Source: Methyloglobulus sp.
GTDB lineage: Bacteria; Pseudomonadota; Gammaproteobacteria; Methylococcales; Methylomonadaceae
Assembly: GCA_013140405.1 (NCBI GenBank)
Contig: JABFSV010000048.1
Span: forward strand, 1 to 10,184
Direction: 5' to 3'
Length of the DNA stretch: 10,184 bases
Part shown: piece after piece, positions 5,939-10,184 of the stretch
How positions within the stretch are numbered: the stretch's first letter is position 1
Layout: every line of letters begins with the position of its first letter
The notes under the pieces: generated by a model
What the model was told of the DNA's origin: nothing
What the model saw: the letters and a program-made list of their open reading frames with translations, nothing else
Databases searched by the model: none
Position numbers and translations under genes: made by a program

Positions 5939-8131
5939 ATGCTGTTCGGACGTAACAAAAAAAATCCCATCAAAATGGCCGACAAGGGCGTGGTCAACTG
6001 GACGTATTCGACCTGTGGCTATTGCTCTACCGGATGCTCCATTGAAATCGGCACGAATGCCGAAGGCCAACCTGTTGCTTCCAGAGGGGTAGGCAATGCC
6101 GATGTCAATCGCGGCAAATTGTGCCTTAAGGGTATCTTTGAATATGAAGTATTTGAAGCCTCGGGCCGTGCCAGTAACCCCCTTATCCGCGACACCATTC
6201 ATAAACCCTATTCGCCTACAAATTGGGACACCGCACTGGATAAAACCGCATCCGAAATCAAGCGAATTCAGGCTACCTATGGACGGGATTCATTTGCTGT
6301 TGTATCCACAGGCCAAATCCTCACCGAAGAATTTTACACCTTAGGCAAGCTGGTACGTGGCGCAATCGGCACTAATAACTATGACGGCAATACCACCTTA
6401 TGTATGGCTTCCGCAGTATCCGGTTATAAGCGTTCGTTTGGCTCTGATGGTCCACCTGGCTGCTATGAAGACTTTGAACATACTGATTGCCTGATCGCCT
6501 GGGGTTCCAACCTGCCTGAGCAACATCCCATCATCTACTGGCGGCTGAAAGAAGCCCTGGAAAAACGTAAGTTTCCGGTGATTGTCGTTGATCCACGGGT
6601 AACGATATTCGCACAATTCGCTGACATCCATTTGCCGATTACCCCAGGTACCGATGTCGTGCTGCAAAATGCCTTGATCCACGTCATCCTCAAAGAAGGA
6701 CTGGAAGACCGCGACTATATTAATGCCAACACCAACGGCTTTGAGGCGTTAGCCAAGGAAGTCGAAAACTACGACCCGACTACAGCAGCAAAACTTTGTG
6801 GCATAGACGAGGACACCATCCGCACAGTAGCCCGGCTTTATGCGAAAGCTGGATCAGCGATGAGCATCTGGACTATGGGCATCAACCAAAGCACCCACGG
6901 TTCTGATGGCGTGGTGGGCATCAACAACCTGAACTTGGTCACAGGCAATATTGGTAAGCCGGGCGGCACCAGCTTGTCGATTACCGGACAATGCAATGCG
7001 ATGGGGACGCGCGAGTGGTCTTCCTGCTCCGGTTTGCCCGGTTACCGTGCCTTGGAAAAACCTGAAGACCGCGAAGAAATAGGTAAGTTTTGGGGGGTTG
7101 ATCCTGAGTTTTTCCCCAAGAAACGCGGTTTGACCGAAACTGACATTTTCCCTGCGATAGAAACCGGAGAAATTAAAGGGTTGTGGCTGGTCGCCACCAA
7201 CCCTATGACATCAATGGCGAACACGCCACGTATCCGCAAGACGCTGGAAAAACTCGAATTTTTGGTAGTGCAAGATGCCTACTACGACGTGGAAACCAGC
7301 CAATACGCACACATTTTTTTACCAGCGGGAATTTGGGCAGAGAAGGAAGGCGTATTCACCAATACCGAGCGCAGGGTCAATCTTACCCGTCAAGTCAAAC
7401 AGCCTTATGCGGACTCCAAATCGGACATGCAGATTTTTAACGAGCTGGCGAAACGCTTTGAGAATGGCAATATTATTAAATTTCCAGAAAAACCAGAAGA
7501 CGTTTTTGAAGAAATGAAACAGCTCTCCAAAGGACGCTTATGCGACATAAGCGGCATGAGCCATGATTTGATCGAGCAGCAACGCGGTATTCAATGGCCT
7601 TATACCGAAGCGCAAGCTACCCAAGACGCTAAAGGTACGCAACGCTTATATACAAAGCCTGCAACTTATTGTTATCCCGACGGCAGGGCAAAATTGATTC
7701 CCCTGCCCTTCATCAACAATAACGAAGTACCTGATGAACAATATCCATTCTGGCTTAATTCAGGTCGCTTGGTGGAGCATTGGCATACCCGTTCCAAGAC
7801 CGGAAAGATTGGCAACAATAACAAATTCAGCCCTATCCCGTTCATGGAAATGAGTCCAGATGCAGCAGAAGATTTGGGCATCAAGCACCAGTCCTATGTG
7901 CGAGTTACCTCTCGCCGTGGCGATGCAGTTGTTATGGTGATGCTGACGCATCGGGTGCCAAAAAATATGGTGTTTATTCCGTTTCATTTTTTTGATTGCG
8001 TTAACCGCCTGACGTTAGGTTTACTGGATCCCCATTCAAGACAGCCCGCATTCAAGCAATCAGCAGTGGCTATTGAACACGTAGATCAGGAATTTGCCGC
8101 GCAATTAAGCAAGGAATCTCGTACTTATTAG
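5939..8131 (+). CDS. nasA: Assimilatory nitrate reductase catalytic subunit (molybdopterin)
   Basis: Cytoplasmic Mo-bis-MGD enzyme reducing nitrate to nitrite. The 730 residues begin with the [4Fe-4S] motif C26-x2-C29-x3-C33-x28-C62, followed by K64. C155 in TLCMASAV is the expected molybdenum ligand. GSDGPPGCYEDFE and GSNLPEQHP are typical of nitrate reductases rather than formate dehydrogenases. The C-terminal third (WLNSGRLVEHWHT onward) is the molybdopterin-dinucleotide-binding domain. There is no Tat signal, so it stays in the cytoplasm. It lacks the C-terminal BFD-type [2Fe-2S] domain of many proteobacterial NasA proteins (about 900 residues) and is the size of cyanobacterial NarB. The start has only a weak ribosome site; ATG 5975 (residue 13) is an alternative still ahead of the first cysteine. 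Electrons probably come from the FeS/DmsC protein encoded next. Confidence 0.93.
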   Translation: MLFGRNKKNPIKMADKGVVNWTYSTCGYCSTGCSIEIGTNAEGQPVASRGVGNADVNRGKLCLKGIFEYEVFEASGRASNPLIRDTIHKPYSPTNWDTALDKTASEIKRIQATYGRDSFAVVSTGQILTEEFYTLGKLVRGAIGTNNYDGNTTLCMASAVSGYKRSFGSDGPPGCYEDFEHTDCLIAWGSNLPEQHPIIYWRLKEALEKRKFPVIVVDPRVTIFAQFADIHLPITPGTDVVLQNALIHVILKEGLEDRDYINANTNGFEALAKEVENYDPTTAAKLCGIDEDTIRTVARLYAKAGSAMSIWTMGINQSTHGSDGVVGINNLNLVTGNIGKPGGTSLSITGQCNAMGTREWSSCSGLPGYRALEKPEDREEIGKFWGVDPEFFPKKRGLTETDIFPAIETGEIKGLWLVATNPMTSMANTPRIRKTLEKLEFLVVQDAYYDVETSQYAHIFLPAGIWAEKEGVFTNTERRVNLTRQVKQPYADSKSDMQIFNELAKRFENGNIIKFPEKPEDVFEEMKQLSKGRLCDISGMSHDLIEQQRGIQWPYTEAQATQDAKGTQRLYTKPATYCYPDGRAKLIPLPFINNNEVPDEQYPFWLNSGRLVEHWHTRSKTGKIGNNNKFSPIPFMEMSPDAAEDLGIKHQSYVRVTSRRGDAVVMVMLTHRVPKNMVFIPFHFFDCVNRLTLGLLDPHSRQPAFKQSAVAIEHVDQEFAAQLSKESRTY

Positions 8132-8170
8132 TGGAATGTAAAAATTACACCAAACCATGCATTTACTCCA

Positions 8171-8260
8171 CCTCCATCAGGGGGATGAGGGGGTTAAAAT
8201 AAATTTACCCTTTTGCTTTTTTCCCCTCAACCAACCCTCTCCCACTGGAGAGGGCTTTAA
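8171..8260. repeat. GC-rich inverted-repeat element between nasA and the FeS/DmsC gene
   Basis: This part of a 173-bp gap contains three nested or adjacent dyads. CCTCCATC (8171-8178) pairs with GATGAGG (8184-8190) with one bulge. GAGGGG (8187-8192) pairs with CCCCTC (8223-8228) across an AT-rich loop. CCCTCTCC (8235-8242) pairs perfectly with GGAGAGGG (8247-8254) around CACT. No clean T tract follows the last stem, so termination would be weak. The composition differs from the flanking genes and is typical of dispersed intergenic repeats; copy number cannot be seen here. Confidence 0.45.
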
Positions 8261-8304
8261 TTTGGGCTTATGAAACCCCTAACTCAACCATCACTGGATT
8301 GATT

Positions 8305-10184
8305 ATGTTTGAAGTACGTAACGATGAACCCAAATACGCTTTTCTGAATAACACGGAAAGCAAGGAAAAAAACCGCTACAACCTTAACATCGAATTGACC
8401 GATGCTAACAGCGAGTTGAGATGTAAAAGCCTGAATATCAACGGTGATGTGGCTATAGGTGAAAACCCTGACCGTTATAAACAGCATGGGTTTTATTTTA
8501 ATGCCGATAACTGCATCGGTTGCCATGCTTGCGAATCTGCTTGTAGCGAAAAAAACGATGTCCCTGCACACATAGCTTTTCGTTCTGTGGGCTTTGTGGA
8601 AGGTGGTACGTATCCGGATTATCAGCGCATCAATATTTCAATGGCGTGTAACCATTGCGATGATCCCGTTTGTTTAACCGGATGCCCTACCCGTGCTTAT
8701 ACCAAATTTGCCGAATACGGAGCGGTGTTGCAAGATCCGGATATTTGTTTCGGTTGCGGTTATTGCACTTGGGTATGTCCGTATAATGCGCCCCAGCTCG
8801 ACCCTGTCAAAGGCGAGGTATCGAAATGCAACATGTGCGTAGATCGGCTGGAAGTTAACCTAAAACCGGCTTGTGTAGCAGCCTGTTTAGGTAATGCGCT
8901 CGATTTCGGCGTAATCGAAAATATCCCTGAAAACCGCACTCAAGCGAAAACAGAAATACCAGGATTTCCTATTACCGATATTACGCATCCCAATATCCGT
9001 TTCCAACAAACTCGTAGTACACATCGGGAAATGACCCGTACCGACGATATGCCGCTGAAATATCATCGTGATGACGCGCAAGATAAATTCAAACCGGTCG
9101 TTGACGAAAAACAAGGTAAAGATCGGCATTGGAATTTTCGTAAACTACTGACCAGCCACGAAAGTGCCCATGTTATTTTTACGCTGTGTACACAGGCTAC
9201 GGTAGGGGCTTTCTCCATGCTGATGCTGGGTAACTGGCTAAATGTTAGCGCTATTGTTATGCTCAAAAATACCAATGCGTTCACTCCGCTAATTTTTGTG
9301 ATAGTTGCGGTTAGTACCGTGGGTTTATTCAAACTGAACATGCACTTGGGTAAACCACACCGTTTTTATCGTGGCTTTAATAACCTGAGGTTATCGCCCG
9401 TTAGCCGCGAGATTGCAGGGGTTTCCATGTTTTATACTGGACTTCTGGGCTATGCCGTTTTTAGCTTATTTGATAATGGGTTGATGCAATTCCTCGCTAA
9501 CAGTTTTGCTTTCGTTGGGGTCATTAGTGGTGCAATAGGCTTGTATTACATGTATAAGTTGTACCGAATTCCTGCCAGACCATTCTGGAACCATTGGCAA
9601 ACAGGAAGTTCATTTTTTGGGACGATGCTCAGTTTTGGCGCTTTATTGATTGCGGCTGTCAGTGTATGTATTCTGCCATTTGCAACTGCTGGAGCGGAGC
9701 CATTATTACAACTACTGGCCGCTAATATGGTCATAGGCTTGTCTGTCGAAGGCATAGGCCATATTGCCCATGCCCGTGCTATGCATGGAGCAGAACATGA
9801 AGGTGCCGCCTCATATTACCAACAAGTCACTGAGTATGGAAAATCCTACATCCTTCGTAACTGTCTTCTAGGGTTTAATCTGGTATTGACCGTAACCTTG
9901 GGAATGACAGGTTTATCAGGTGCTGCTGGCACACCGTTGGGATTAATACTAGTCATAACCATGCTCGTCATGACAGCATTCGGACGTTCCTTATTCTTCG
10001 TATTGGTCATCCCAACCACCATGCCCGGTGCATTTTTTTGGAAGAACAAAGGCTTTGTCGAACACGCTAGGGCAACGGGATTAGCTGATGCCCCTCAGCA
10101 TGGCGTAGCTTATGAGAGGCACCATACGTTTAAGGTTGACGAGCTTATGAAAACGATCAAGGAAAATTCAATCAACGATATGAT
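8305..10184 (+). CDS. Fused DmsB-like four-cluster ferredoxin and DmsC-like membrane anchor, 3' end cut
   Basis: Probable electron-transfer subunit linking the quinone pool to NasA. The frame is open from ATG 8305 to the edge (626 codons). Residues 1-66 are an N-terminal extension of unknown role. Residues 67-198 hold sixteen cysteines in four [4Fe-4S] sets: C70/73/76/80, C115/118/123/127, C148/151/154/158 and C175/178/190/194, as in DmsB. A charged linker (about 200-275) leads to a DmsC-type domain with eight predicted membrane helices (about 290-312, 327-345, 370-390, 395-417, 436-458, 467-490, 516-536, 544-569). LGKPHRFYRGFNNLRLS (348-364) and FGRSLFFVLVIP (559-570) are DmsC-like. I read across the junction codon by codon and found no stop or frameshift. 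No Tat signal is present, so the clusters should face the cytoplasm, where NasA is. Ribosome site is weak (GGA 8296-8298). The partnership with NasA is inferred from adjacency. Confidence 0.9.
   Translation, partial: MFEVRNDEPKYAFLNNTESKEKNRYNLNIELTDANSELRCKSLNINGDVAIGENPDRYKQHGFYFNADNCIGCHACESACSEKNDVPAHIAFRSVGFVEGGTYPDYQRINISMACNHCDDPVCLTGCPTRAYTKFAEYGAVLQDPDICFGCGYCTWVCPYNAPQLDPVKGEVSKCNMCVDRLEVNLKPACVAACLGNALDFGVIENIPENRTQAKTEIPGFPITDITHPNIRFQQTRSTHREMTRTDDMPLKYHRDDAQDKFKPVVDEKQGKDRHWNFRKLLTSHESAHVIFTLCTQATVGAFSMLMLGNWLNVSAIVMLKNTNAFTPLIFVIVAVSTVGLFKLNMHLGKPHRFYRGFNNLRLSPVSREIAGVSMFYTGLLGYAVFSLFDNGLMQFLANSFAFVGVISGAIGLYYMYKLYRIPARPFWNHWQTGSSFFGTMLSFGALLIAAVSVCILPFATAGAEPLLQLLAANMVIGLSVEGIGHIAHARAMHGAEHEGAASYYQQVTEYGKSYILRNCLLGFNLVLTVTLGMTGLSGAAGTPLGLILVITMLVMTAFGRSLFFVLVIPTTMPGAFFWKNKGFVEHARATGLADAPQHGVAYERHHTFKVDELMKTIKENSINDM

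Noticed and set aside
8235..8254. Hairpin as a strong terminator ending the operon after nasA
   Set aside because: The stem is good but no T run follows, and the next gene is functionally linked and in the same direction.
1..10184. tRNA, rRNA, CRISPR array or insertion sequence
   Set aside because: I saw no regularly spaced repeats, transposase motifs or tRNA-like segments anywhere in the window.

Overview
This window holds a nitrate-assimilation locus from a bacterium. The protein types (NirB/NirD, a soluble NasA-type nitrate reductase), the sigma-54/NtrC-style control signals and the moderate GC content with AT-rich gaps suggest a gammaproteobacterium, possibly a methanotroph-like member. 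That placement is inference; no marker gene is present.

Layout. Positions 1-1453 on the minus strand carry most of a NarK/NrtP-type nitrate/nitrite transporter, cut by the left edge. A 585-bp divergent control region follows. Five plus-strand genes come next: nirB (2039-4576), nirD (4576-4950), a PhzF-like gene (4947-5864), nasA (5939-8131) and a gene fusing a four-cluster ferredoxin to a DmsC-like membrane anchor (8305 to the right edge). The nirB-nirD and nirD-phzF junctions overlap. There are gaps of 74 bp before nasA and 173 bp before the fusion gene; the second holds GC-rich inverted repeats.

How it works together. The transporter imports nitrate, NasA reduces it to nitrite in the cytoplasm, and NirBD reduces nitrite to ammonium with NAD(P)H. 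No NasC-type NADH:nitrate reductase electron-transfer subunit is visible. The FeS/DmsC fusion is the obvious candidate to feed NasA from the quinol pool. The role of the PhzF-like protein is unknown.

Control. The divergent region contains two well-matched sigma-54 promoters, one for each direction, with a palindromic NtrC-like site almost exactly midway. The nirB leader carries two consecutive hairpins with six-base loops, each with A at loop position 1 and G at position 4. The second hairpin overlaps the 5' strand of a terminator-like structure ending in nine T. This matches the known RNA target of ANTAR antiterminators such as NasR. The locus therefore looks doubly gated: nitrogen limitation through NtrC/sigma-54, and nitrate/nitrite through antitermination. 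Neither regulator gene lies in this window.
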